DNA from: an uncultured Eubacteriales bacterium
Lineage (GTDB): Bacteria > Bacillota > Clostridia > Oscillospirales > CAG-272
Direction: 5' to 3'
Length of the DNA stretch: 51,608 nucleotides
NCBI GenBank assembly: GCA_900546635.1
Contig: URDS01000009.1
Location: 1-51,608 of the forward strand
Every line of letters begins with the position of its first letter. Within the stretch, counting starts at the first letter, position 1. Under the pieces are notes generated by a model. It saw only the letters and a program-made list of their open reading frames with translations, had not been told where the DNA came from and did no database searches. A program made the position numbers and the translations under genes. Positions 8,228 to 16,288 of the stretch are shown here, piece after piece.

Positions 8228-8384
8228 AGCGCCAGACCGCGCGCCGCGCGGTTAACGAGGTTCGGGGAGAATCGAGAGAGTCGGCGGATGCCCCGACGGC
8301 GACACTGCCGCCGCATTTTCCCACAAAGCCGGAGGGCAACCGCCGGACAAAAGGGAAAAAGCAGAATCAAATGAAGAAAAGAGG
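8228..8384 (+). ncRNA. glmS ribozyme (glucosamine-6-phosphate-activated self-cleaving riboswitch)
   Basis: The core matches the conserved glmS ribozyme in order: AGCGCC at the cleavage site (cut between A8228 and G8229), GCGGTTAACGAGG, ATCGAGAGAGTCGGCGGATG, then CACAAAGCCGGAGGGCAACCG, GGACAAAAGGG and the tail GAATCAAATGAAG. In this class GlcN6P is a cofactor for cleavage, and the cleaved glmS mRNA is degraded, giving feedback on amino-sugar synthesis. A small hairpin (8211-8227) sits directly before the cut site. The element lies immediately 5' of glmS, as expected. Confidence 0.95.
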
Positions 8385-8430
8385 CGGCTTTGCGGGAGAT
8401 GAGCGCCCGCGGCCGCAAATGTATAGTTCC

Positions 8431-10266
8431 ATGTGCGGAATTGCAGGCTATACCGGCGCGCGCGAAGCGGCGCCGGTCATCATCGAGGGGCTTTATGCCT
8501 TAGAGTACCGGGGATATGACTCCGCGGGGGTCGCCGCGTTCGGCGCGGACGGCCGGCTCTCGGTTATCAAGGCGGCCGGGCGAATCAAAAACGTCGAAGA
8601 AAAAATAGGCAAAAGCGGCGCGCTTACCGGCGCGCACTGCGGAATCGGGCATACCCGCTGGGCAACGCACGGCGCGCCCTCCGACCAAAACGCGCATCCC
8701 CACGGCACCGACCGGCTTCAGATCGTACATAACGGCATTATCGAAAATTACGCGCCGCTGCGCGCCATGCTCAAAGAGCGGGGATATTCGTTTGTCTCCG
8801 AAACCGATACCGAAGTCGCGGCCAAGCTGATCGACCTCTGCTATACAGAGTGCGAAAATCACACGGACGCCCTGATCGCGGCCATGACGCGCATGGTCGG
8901 CTCCTATGCGATCGGCGTGATTTTTGCCGACGCGCCCGATACGATCTACGCGATAAAAAAAGACAACCCGCTGATCGTGGGCGTCGGACAGGGAGAAAAT
9001 TTCATCGCCTCGGACATTGCGGCGGTGCTCCGGCACACCAAAAACTACTATCAGCTCGACGACTTAGAACTGGCAATTGTGCGTCCCGGCAGCATCGAGA
9101 TCCTCGACATGCAGAAAAAAACGCTGAAAAAGACGCTGCTCACGGCCGCCTGGTCGATCGAAGCCGCCGAGCGCGGCGGATACCCGCATTTTATGATAAA
9201 AGAAATTCACGAAGAACCGGAAGCGGTCGAAAAAACGCTGCGGCCGCGCATTCAAGCCATGCTTCCCGATTTCTCGGGCGAAAATCTGTCGGATGAACGG
9301 CTGAAAAACGCCAAAAGCGTCACGTTTGTCGCCTGCGGAACGGCGATGCACGCCGGACTTGTCGGAAAAACCGTAATCGAGGCGCTCTGCCGGATCCCGG
9401 TTCGGGTGGAGATCGCCTCCGAGTTCCGCTACAACAATCCGATTCTCGGCCGCGACGACATGGTCGTTATCATTTCCCAGTCGGGCGAGACCGCCGATTC
9501 GCTCGCCGCGCTTCGTCTGGCGAAAGAACGCGGCGCCTACACGCTCGGTATTGTCAACGTGATCGGCTCGACCATCGCGCGCGAGGCCGACAACGTGATC
9601 TACACCTGGGCGGGACCCGAAATCTCGGTCGCCTCGACCAAAGCCTACACCGTACAGATCTCGCTGATCTATCTTCTGGCCATCCGCATGGCGCAGCTTT
9701 GCGGTAAAATAGACGAGGCCGAAGCGAAAAAGCTCACCGAAACGCTCTTTGCCGAAATGCCGGCCGTCATCCGCCGGGTGCTGGAGCAGAAAGAGGCCAT
9801 CCGCGCGGCCGCTGCCGAAATTTCAGGCAGCGAGCATCTGTTTTTCATCGGGCGGGGCATGGACTATCATCTGGCGCTCGAAGGTTCGCTAAAGCTCAAG
9901 GAAATTTCCTATATTCACAGCGAAGCGTATGCGGCGGGCGAACTCAAACACGGTACCATCTCGCTGATTACCGATGAAATGCCCGTTGTCGCGCTGGCCA
10001 CCGTGGACGCACTGTACGAAAAGATGATCAGCAACATCCGCGAAGTTAAGGCGCGGGGCGCAAAAGTGCTGCTGATTGCCGATGCGGGCGCCGCCGACGC
10101 GGCCGCCGAGGCAAAGCAGACGATTTTCCTGCCAAAGTGCCCGGAGATGTTCCGCGCGATTCCGCTGGCCACCGTGCTTCAGCTTTTGGCCTATTATGTG
10201 GCCGACGCCCGCGGATGCGACATTGACAAACCGCGGAATCTCGCAAAAAGCGTCACGGTCGAATAA
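8431..10266 (+). CDS. glmS: Glutamine--fructose-6-phosphate aminotransferase GlmS
   Basis: 611 aa from the start chosen here. GlmS makes glucosamine 6-phosphate from fructose 6-phosphate and glutamine. The N-terminal class II glutamine amidotransferase domain begins MCGIAGYTG and contains EYRGYDSAG and HTRWATHG. Two SIS domains follow, with SQSGETADSLAALR and the C-terminal KPRNLAKSVTVE. An upstream in-frame ATG at 8371 was rejected because it lies within the ribozyme 3' tail and would bury Cys2, the nucleophile that must become N-terminal. No strong Shine-Dalgarno precedes 8431. The nearest, GGGAG at 8393, is about 33 nt away and beside a GCGGG/CCCGC hairpin. Expression is controlled by the ribozyme. 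Confidence 0.95.
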   Translation: MCGIAGYTGAREAAPVIIEGLYALEYRGYDSAGVAAFGADGRLSVIKAAGRIKNVEEKIGKSGALTGAHCGIGHTRWATHGAPSDQNAHPHGTDRLQIVHNGIIENYAPLRAMLKERGYSFVSETDTEVAAKLIDLCYTECENHTDALIAAMTRMVGSYAIGVIFADAPDTIYAIKKDNPLIVGVGQGENFIASDIAAVLRHTKNYYQLDDLELAIVRPGSIEILDMQKKTLKKTLLTAAWSIEAAERGGYPHFMIKEIHEEPEAVEKTLRPRIQAMLPDFSGENLSDERLKNAKSVTFVACGTAMHAGLVGKTVIEALCRIPVRVEIASEFRYNNPILGRDDMVVIISQSGETADSLAALRLAKERGAYTLGIVNVIGSTIAREADNVIYTWAGPEISVASTKAYTVQISLIYLLAIRMAQLCGKIDEAEAKKLTETLFAEMPAVIRRVLEQKEAIRAAAAEISGSEHLFFIGRGMDYHLALEGSLKLKEISYIHSEAYAAGELKHGTISLITDEMPVVALATVDALYEKMISNIREVKARGAKVLLIADAGAADAAAEAKQTIFLPKCPEMFRAIPLATVLQLLAYYVADARGCDIDKPRNLAKSVTVE

Positions 10267-10280
10267 AACAAAACCGGCGT

Positions 10281-10327
10281 ATCCCCGAAGCTGCGGTTTC
10301 GGACACAGTTTCGGGGATGCTTTCTTT
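10281..10327 (+). terminator. Rho-independent terminator of glmS
   Basis: A 13-bp stem, ATCCCCGAAGCTG (10281-10293) with CAGTTTCGGGGAT (10306-10318) and one G-U pair, then a T-rich run from 10321. It lies 15 bp past the glmS stop. Confidence 0.85.
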
Positions 10328-10418
10328 ACCCTGCTCGCCGATTATCCAAAAATCAAATGCGTTTCTTGTGGAGTTTGTCCAAAACGATCGGCGCTTTGTA
10401 AATTCTTTCAAAAAAGCC

Positions 10419-10448
10419 TTGCCTTTTTTGTTTTTCGCGTGGTATAGT
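10419..10448 (+). promoter_or_regulatory. Candidate promoter of the glycosidase cluster
   Basis: TTGCCT (10419-10424), an 18-bp spacer and TATAGT (10443-10448). It is the best match in the 345-bp gap after glmS and would give a leader of about 160 nt. Confidence 0.45.
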
Positions 10449-10612
10449 CAAATTACGACAGGCAAAGACCGCCGCGCGGCTTGCGGACAGGCATTGCAGG
10501 CACACACCGTTTCGGATACCATTCTACCGGCAAAGCTGCCGTATTCCCGCCGAATTTCGCGGAATTTTGCTCCGCCAAATATACCGTTCGGCTGAAAAAA
10601 GGAGACTGACTT

Positions 10613-11647
10613 ATGAAAACCGTTTCTTTCAAAAATCCCGTTTGCGCGGGCGCAGACCCGTGGATGTTCGCCTATGACGGCTGGTATTATCTCTGCTGCA
10701 CCCACGGCCAGAAGATTATCCTGTACCGGTCAAAAAATCCCGCGACCATCAAGGAAGATGAACAGATTACCGCGTTCCTGCCGCCCGAAAATCGGCCATT
10801 CTCCAAAAGCTTGTGGTCGCCTGAGATCCACTATTTTTCTCCCGAAGATTTCGGGCCTGAACACGCCGGATTCTATATGTTCATCGCATGCGACGACGGA
10901 AAAAACGTCAACCACCGCATGTATGTGCTCCGCTCGGAGGATCGCCGTTCGCCGTTCGCCGCTTACGGCAACCCCGTGACCGGAGAGCGCAACATTCCCG
11001 AAAAGTTCTGCTCGCCCGAAGACGAGACTTTCAACAGCGGCTGGTGCTGCGGACAAACGATTCTGCGCCATAACGGAAAAATCTATGCCATGTGGGTGGA
11101 CGAAGTCGGCCGTCAAACGCCGGATTTCCACCAGCGCATTCGCCTGTGCCCCCTCAAAAACCCCTATACCACGGGCAAGGCCAGCATTCTCTGCAAACCG
11201 ACCGAGGAATGGGAAATGCACGGCTTCGGTAAGGGAGCAGACGGCATCATCCGGCCGCGTGTCGTCGAGGGCGGAACCGCCGTTTACGGCGATGACGGCG
11301 AGGTCTATGTGATCTATTCGGGCAGCGGCTACTGGACAAAATATTACGCGCTCGGCCAACTCACGCTCAAAGGCGACGCCGAAGTCTATGAGGACTGGAA
11401 AAAAGAAAAGGAGCCGATCTTCTTTATGTCCGACGAGATCTTCGGCTGCGGACACGCCTCCTATTTCACCGACGCCGCGGGCGACCGTTTCATCTGCTAC
11501 CACGCCTATCTCTCCCCCGACCGCAAGGGCGGACGGTATGTCTTTATCGAGCGCTACCGGATTGAGGACGGCCACGTGATCATCGGCAACGGTTCCAAGC
11601 GTCCCGCGCCCCTCGAAACCGAGCAAACCATCTGCGTGTTTGACTGA
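10613..11647 (+). CDS. GH43-like five-bladed beta-propeller glycosidase, cytoplasmic
   Basis: 344 aa, without a signal peptide. The fold and motifs are those of glycoside hydrolase family 43 and relatives: a blade-one Asp in AGADPWMF (Asp15), WSPEIHYF, the likely acid Glu219 in RVVEGG, SGSGYW, and GCGHASYF near the end. GH43 enzymes hydrolyse arabinofuranosyl or xylosyl linkages. The position where classic members carry the pKa-modulating Asp reads WCCGQT (Cys146-Gly-Gln148) here and in the next gene, so this is a divergent branch and the substrate is open. The start has AAAGGAG close by. It probably acts inside the cell on oligosaccharides released by the secreted neighbours. Confidence 0.75.
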   Translation: MKTVSFKNPVCAGADPWMFAYDGWYYLCCTHGQKIILYRSKNPATIKEDEQITAFLPPENRPFSKSLWSPEIHYFSPEDFGPEHAGFYMFIACDDGKNVNHRMYVLRSEDRRSPFAAYGNPVTGERNIPEKFCSPEDETFNSGWCCGQTILRHNGKIYAMWVDEVGRQTPDFHQRIRLCPLKNPYTTGKASILCKPTEEWEMHGFGKGADGIIRPRVVEGGTAVYGDDGEVYVIYSGSGYWTKYYALGQLTLKGDAEVYEDWKKEKEPIFFMSDEIFGCGHASYFTDAAGDRFICYHAYLSPDRKGGRYVFIERYRIEDGHVIIGNGSKRPAPLETEQTICVFD

Positions 11648-11721
11648 AACGACATGCGGCACGGCAAAAATAAAAGCGCGCCGCATACGCAATCCATATT
11701 TGAATGCAAAGGATATTAAAT

Positions 11722-14430
11722 ATGAAAAAATTTCTCTCCCTGAGTTTCGTATTGGCAACCCTTTTCGCCGCCGTCCTGATGACCGTCGGCGCAGAGGCAA
11801 AAACAATCGATGTCTCCACCACAAAGGAACTGTCCAGTGCGTTTTCGTCCCTCTCCAAGGACGGCGGAACCGTCAATCTGACAGCAGATATTACGATCGA
11901 CAACGCAACTTCGCTTCCGGCCAACGTCATGCCCATTGCGCTGACCAGCAGCACGCATAAAAAAATCCAACTCAGCGACAACCTCACTTTCAACGGAGAC
12001 GTGGAGATTTCCGACATTCATTTTCAGGCCAAGGAAAAATACCGTTCCATTTTCTGCAACGGGCATAAGGTTTCCATTGCCTCCGATGTGACCTGCGGCA
12101 TGGACAGCGGTGCAAACTACCCGAGCATTATGGCGGGCTTTGCCTCGGAAAGCACGGTAAAGGACGGCTCGCTGACCATAAGCGGCGGCACCTGGCAGCG
12201 CGTCCGCGGCGGAAACGCCTCGGAATACCCCGCCCGCATACACGCGGAACTCATCATCAACGGCGGCACCTTTAAAGAAAAGGTCACGGTCGGCTCCGCG
12301 GGCGCCATGGCCTCGGGCAGCGTCGTTACGGCCACGATCAACGGCGGCGTGTTTGAGCGCGGCGTGGTTTGCTTTACGCCGGGCGACAACACGCTGTACG
12401 CGGACTGCACGCTGACCATAAACGGCGGCACGTTTACCGGCTGGGTCAAGGTCTATGAAGAGGACGACTCTGCAAACCGGCTAAACGGAAAATGCACCAT
12501 TCGTATAAACGGCGGTGATTTTTCAAAATGTACGGGCATACGCGGCTATGACGGCAATACCATGGATGTCGATATTCGTCTCTCAAACGCCCTTTTGACA
12601 AACGGCGCCGGTTCCCTGAAACAAACCGACTACCTCCCCGGCACGCTGCTTCGCAAAAGCTCGGCTGACCCGTGGATGTTTGAGTACAACGGCTGCTATT
12701 ATCTCACCGTTACCGGCAGCACGCGCGTCCTTTTGTATAAATCCCGCACGATTTCCGGCCTTTCCTCTATGACAAACAGTCTCGCAAGCGACTATGAGGA
12801 AATTTATCAGTTTGACGCCTCGCTCTGCGCCGATCTCGGCATCAAGCAGTGTGCGGGCACATGGTCGCCTGAGGTTCACTACTACAGCGAAGAGGACTTC
12901 CCCGGAAACAGCGGCTGGTATCTGAACCTCGCGCTCAACACCGGAACCAACACCTCAGGCGGCAGCGTCAACGTCAAAATGGTCGTACTCAAATCGGTTT
13001 CGGGTGAACCGGAAGGCCCCTACGGCCATCCGATCACCGGCGTTATCAACGATCCGATCATGGTGGTATACGACAAAGACGGCACCGGCAAGGGCGTGCC
13101 GTATTCCGAGTGGTCCTGCGGTCAGACCAGTATGCGCATTCCATCGGGCGATTACAAGGGAATCTGGGCGCTCTGGGTTGAGGAGACCGGACGGGGCACC
13201 GCTGATTTTTATCAGAGTATCATGACGGCCAAGATGTCCAACCCCTGGACTTTCACCGGAAAAATCGGCGTTGTCACCACGCCGACACAGCGCTGGGAGG
13301 CGATCGGCTCAGGCTATAGCGGCACAAAATGGATGCCGAGGGTCGTCGAGGGCGCGACTCCGGTTTACGGCGAAAACGGCGAACTGTATTTGACCTATTC
13401 GGGCAGCGGTTACTGGACGAATTACGGTCTCGGACAACTGACCTACACGGGCGGCGATCCTACGGAAACCTCCTCTTGGGTAAAATATGCAAACAACCCG
13501 ATCTTCTCGGCGGGAGACGCAGACGGCAAGCACCGCAGCGGCGTCGATTTGCAGGGCGTGGGACACGCTTCTTTCTTCACCGACAGCCTCGGCAACGGCT
13601 ATATCTGCTATCACGCTTTTCCCTATAATTCATCCTCTAAAACCAAAGCCGTCAGCGGTGTAACGCTCGCGCCCGGCAAAAAAGGAAGCTCCAGAAACGC
13701 CTATGTCGAATCTTACTATATCGACTACACCCTGTCAAACGGCTATTCCATGGGCGTTATCCGCGTCGGAAAGGGGAACGACGCACCGGCATCTCTCGGC
13801 AGTATGCAGTCTTTTAAAATGGATACATCTCCGGCCAGTCTGCCCGATCGCATGGTCGGCGCTTACACGACTTTCACAATCGACGGATTTTATGTGCTGC
13901 CGGTTGAGGGCGGCGCGTCCGGAAAAGAAATTTATATCAACGGCAAAAAGAGCGAAAACGTGGGTTATTCCGGAAATTATCTGCTCCTGCCGGATTCGCT
14001 CGGCGACGCGGTAATCGAAGTGCGGAGCAATGACACGGTTTCGGTTTACGGCTGCCGCGACGGCCGTGCGGAAGCGCTGTTCTCCCTCAAGCAAAACGAA
14101 GCGCAGTTCCAGTCTGAAAGCTGCGTGCTCGAAACCGAACTTGTCCATACCTCCGACGCGGTCACCTTTGCCGAATACGGAACGCTCGTCTCATTTGAAG
14201 GTCAAAAACCGCCTTTCTTTGAACTCCCGCTGGCGCACAGTCTGCACGCGGCCAAAAGCCGCGCCTATCTGAGCGGCGAGTTTGACTACTATACTTCCCG
14301 CACGGGAAATAAAACGGTCTATAACGCCAGAATCATCAATCTTGCAAGCGATTCAAAAGATTCCATCACCGCGGCGTCCTACGCCCTGTTTGACTATAAC
14401 GGAAAGCGCTACATTGCATACACCAAATAA
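11722..14430 (+). CDS. Secreted beta-helix plus GH43-like glycosidase
   Basis: 902 aa from ATG 11722, chosen because AAAGGA lies 8 nt upstream and MKKFLSLSFVLATLF begins a clean signal peptide. An ATG 18 nt earlier (11704) overlaps that Shine-Dalgarno. Residues about 28-300 are repeating NGGTF-type turns typical of a right-handed beta-helix. Residues about 305-690 form a GH43-like propeller homologous to the preceding protein (Asp316 in SADPW, Glu543 in RVVEG, and WSCGQT at 465-469 in place of the usual middle Asp). A beta-rich C-terminal module follows. It is likely an extracellular enzyme with a glycan-binding or stalk domain. It sits 74 bp after the first gene and 12 bp before the next, so the three genes look like an operon. 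Confidence 0.75.
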   Translation: MKKFLSLSFVLATLFAAVLMTVGAEAKTIDVSTTKELSSAFSSLSKDGGTVNLTADITIDNATSLPANVMPIALTSSTHKKIQLSDNLTFNGDVEISDIHFQAKEKYRSIFCNGHKVSIASDVTCGMDSGANYPSIMAGFASESTVKDGSLTISGGTWQRVRGGNASEYPARIHAELIINGGTFKEKVTVGSAGAMASGSVVTATINGGVFERGVVCFTPGDNTLYADCTLTINGGTFTGWVKVYEEDDSANRLNGKCTIRINGGDFSKCTGIRGYDGNTMDVDIRLSNALLTNGAGSLKQTDYLPGTLLRKSSADPWMFEYNGCYYLTVTGSTRVLLYKSRTISGLSSMTNSLASDYEEIYQFDASLCADLGIKQCAGTWSPEVHYYSEEDFPGNSGWYLNLALNTGTNTSGGSVNVKMVVLKSVSGEPEGPYGHPITGVINDPIMVVYDKDGTGKGVPYSEWSCGQTSMRIPSGDYKGIWALWVEETGRGTADFYQSIMTAKMSNPWTFTGKIGVVTTPTQRWEAIGSGYSGTKWMPRVVEGATPVYGENGELYLTYSGSGYWTNYGLGQLTYTGGDPTETSSWVKYANNPIFSAGDADGKHRSGVDLQGVGHASFFTDSLGNGYICYHAFPYNSSSKTKAVSGVTLAPGKKGSSRNAYVESYYIDYTLSNGYSMGVIRVGKGNDAPASLGSMQSFKMDTSPASLPDRMVGAYTTFTIDGFYVLPVEGGASGKEIYINGKKSENVGYSGNYLLLPDSLGDAVIEVRSNDTVSVYGCRDGRAEALFSLKQNEAQFQSESCVLETELVHTSDAVTFAEYGTLVSFEGQKPPFFELPLAHSLHAAKSRAYLSGEFDYYTSRTGNKTVYNARIINLASDSKDSITAASYALFDYNGKRYIAYTK

Positions 14431-14442
14431 AGGGAGGATGTT

Positions 14443-16119
14443 ATGAAGCCTACAAGCATACGTCTTTTAAACACCGTCTGTACGACAAATTCGCATAAAG
14501 GCGAATGCAAAGCATCGCGCCTTGCGCCCAATTTCCGTGAAACGCTGACGCTTGAAGGGCAGACCAATCCGGCCATTTCCGCCAAGGTCTACTATCCCCG
14601 AATCAAAAAGCTGGCCAACGGCAAATACATTCTGCTGCATCAGGATTACCGGCTCGGCGGAAATATCTTCTATTCGCTCAGCGACGACTGCCGGCATTTT
14701 TCACCGCGGCAGAAGCTGTTCGGCGCCCGCCCGATTCTGCGCGACGACGGAGAAGAGGACAAGCTGATGTATGCGACAGCCGACGCGGCCGTTCTTCAAA
14801 ACGGCGATCTGCTGGTCGTATGTTCCTACCGCTACAATTCCGGCTACGGACTGGACGCAAAATACGGCGGCCTTGTCCTGAAGCGTTCGACCGACAACGG
14901 CGCGACCTTTTCCGAGGAAAAACAAATCTATGTCGGCCGCAACTGGGAACCCTCCGTGCTGGTTTTGAAAAGCGGCGAAATACAGGTGTATTTTTCGCAC
15001 ACCGCGCCGAAATTCTATTTAGATAAAACCGTGCGCACCGACAGTCCGATCAAAACATCAAGCGGCACGGCCATCATCCGCTCCTACGACAACGGAGAAA
15101 CCTGGAACCCGCAGGTTGACGCGCCGCCCTACGCCGCGCACCGCGTGACGCAGAGCTACATCTGCACAATGAAAAACGGCACCAAGTGCTTCACCAACCA
15201 AATGGCGACCGCAGTTGAACTCGGCGACGGCACGATCGCCGTCGCAACCGAGTCTGACATGTCCGATTATACCTTTAAGCTCACCATGTCCTATTCGCAC
15301 GACAACTGGGAAAGACCGCTCGGAATCGACGAGGACGGCCCCGCAGACAAAATAACCGGCTTTGAGGCCGGCGCGGGTCCCTACCTCGCGCATTTCGAGA
15401 GCGGAGAAACGATTCTCTCCTACAACTGGAACGGGTTTCAGCATATCCGAATCGGCGACGAGCAGGGCAAAAACTTTGACGCGGAACACGAAATCATCGC
15501 ATTCGGCGGCCGGTGGGGGTATTGGGGTTCGATTACGGCGGAAAACGCGCACTGCCTGATCTCCGCCTATCCGAACATCGGCGAGGATCGCAGCACCGGA
15601 AAACTGCTGATCGACAACGATCTGATGATCGGAAAATTCTATCTCAATCACCGCATCGACTGCAAGCCGCTCACCCAGATCTGGGCGGCCAACACCGACG
15701 CCCTGTTCTTCGGCGGCAGGTCGCAGGCACAGTGCACCGTCCGAACCGCCTATGACAGCGAACATCTGTATGTCCGCGTAGACCGTCTCGACCGCTATCT
15801 CTGTGAGGCGGACAGCGCGGAAGTGCAGCTTCGCATCGGCGAGGATGTTTACACCATGGGCGCAAACGTGCAGGGGCGCGCATGGTATACGAAAAACAAT
15901 GAGCCCTGCGACTGGGGCGCGGAATTTAAAAATCTGGTCTACGGAGAACTGGACGAGTGGCGCGGAGATGACAACGGCATCTTAACGATTTTCTCCCTGC
16001 CCATATCGGCGCTCGGCGGCGCGGATCGTTTTGAAATCACCGCCTCGCTCAAAAATTTCGACGGAGACGATATGATTGCCGATTCGCTCGGCGACTGGTT
16101 CCCGGTGCAGATCCTGTAA
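14443..16119 (+). CDS. BNR/sialidase-fold protein with C-terminal carbohydrate-binding-like domain
   Basis: 558 aa, no signal peptide. Asp-box-type motifs occur in the propeller (STDNGATF and SYDNGETW), and the YYPRIKKLANGKYIL opening and NWEPSVLVLKSGEIQVYFSH are typical of the six-bladed sialidase superfamily. Candidates are GH33 (sialidase), GH93 (exo-arabinanase) or a related family. The GH43-like neighbours make arabinan or arabinoxylan a reasonable guess, not a demonstrated one. Residues about 430-558 (YDSEHLYVRVDRLDR and following) resemble CBM9-type domains. GGGAGG precedes the ATG by 5 nt. A strong terminator follows. Confidence 0.7.
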   Translation: MKPTSIRLLNTVCTTNSHKGECKASRLAPNFRETLTLEGQTNPAISAKVYYPRIKKLANGKYILLHQDYRLGGNIFYSLSDDCRHFSPRQKLFGARPILRDDGEEDKLMYATADAAVLQNGDLLVVCSYRYNSGYGLDAKYGGLVLKRSTDNGATFSEEKQIYVGRNWEPSVLVLKSGEIQVYFSHTAPKFYLDKTVRTDSPIKTSSGTAIIRSYDNGETWNPQVDAPPYAAHRVTQSYICTMKNGTKCFTNQMATAVELGDGTIAVATESDMSDYTFKLTMSYSHDNWERPLGIDEDGPADKITGFEAGAGPYLAHFESGETILSYNWNGFQHIRIGDEQGKNFDAEHEIIAFGGRWGYWGSITAENAHCLISAYPNIGEDRSTGKLLIDNDLMIGKFYLNHRIDCKPLTQIWAANTDALFFGGRSQAQCTVRTAYDSEHLYVRVDRLDRYLCEADSAEVQLRIGEDVYTMGANVQGRAWYTKNNEPCDWGAEFKNLVYGELDEWRGDDNGILTIFSLPISALGGADRFEITASLKNFDGDDMIADSLGDWFPVQIL

Positions 16120-16137
16120 AGTCGTATTTTGACAGGC

Positions 16138-16181
16138 AAAACCCCCGAAAAGGATATGATCTATCCTTTTCGGGGGTTTTT
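16138..16181. terminator. Bidirectional terminator between convergent genes
   Basis: AAAACCCCCGAAAAGGATA, a 5-base loop (TGATC) and TATCCTTTTCGGGGGTTTTT: a perfect stem of 18-19 bp with an A run on one side and a T run on the other. It serves the BNR gene (+) and the gene ending at 16289 (-). Confidence 0.9.
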
Positions 16182-16288
16182 ACAATCAAAATCAAACTCG
16201 TATGCCGCAAAAGACTTTGCCAAGCTGAAGTACGCGAGACGCGGCGTACCGAGACACGGCGATTCTTTTCGCCGCTATGCCGTTTCGA

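Noticed and set aside
8371..8430. N-terminal extension of GlmS
   Set aside because: It lies within the glmS ribozyme tail and would prevent Cys2 from becoming the N-terminal nucleophile.
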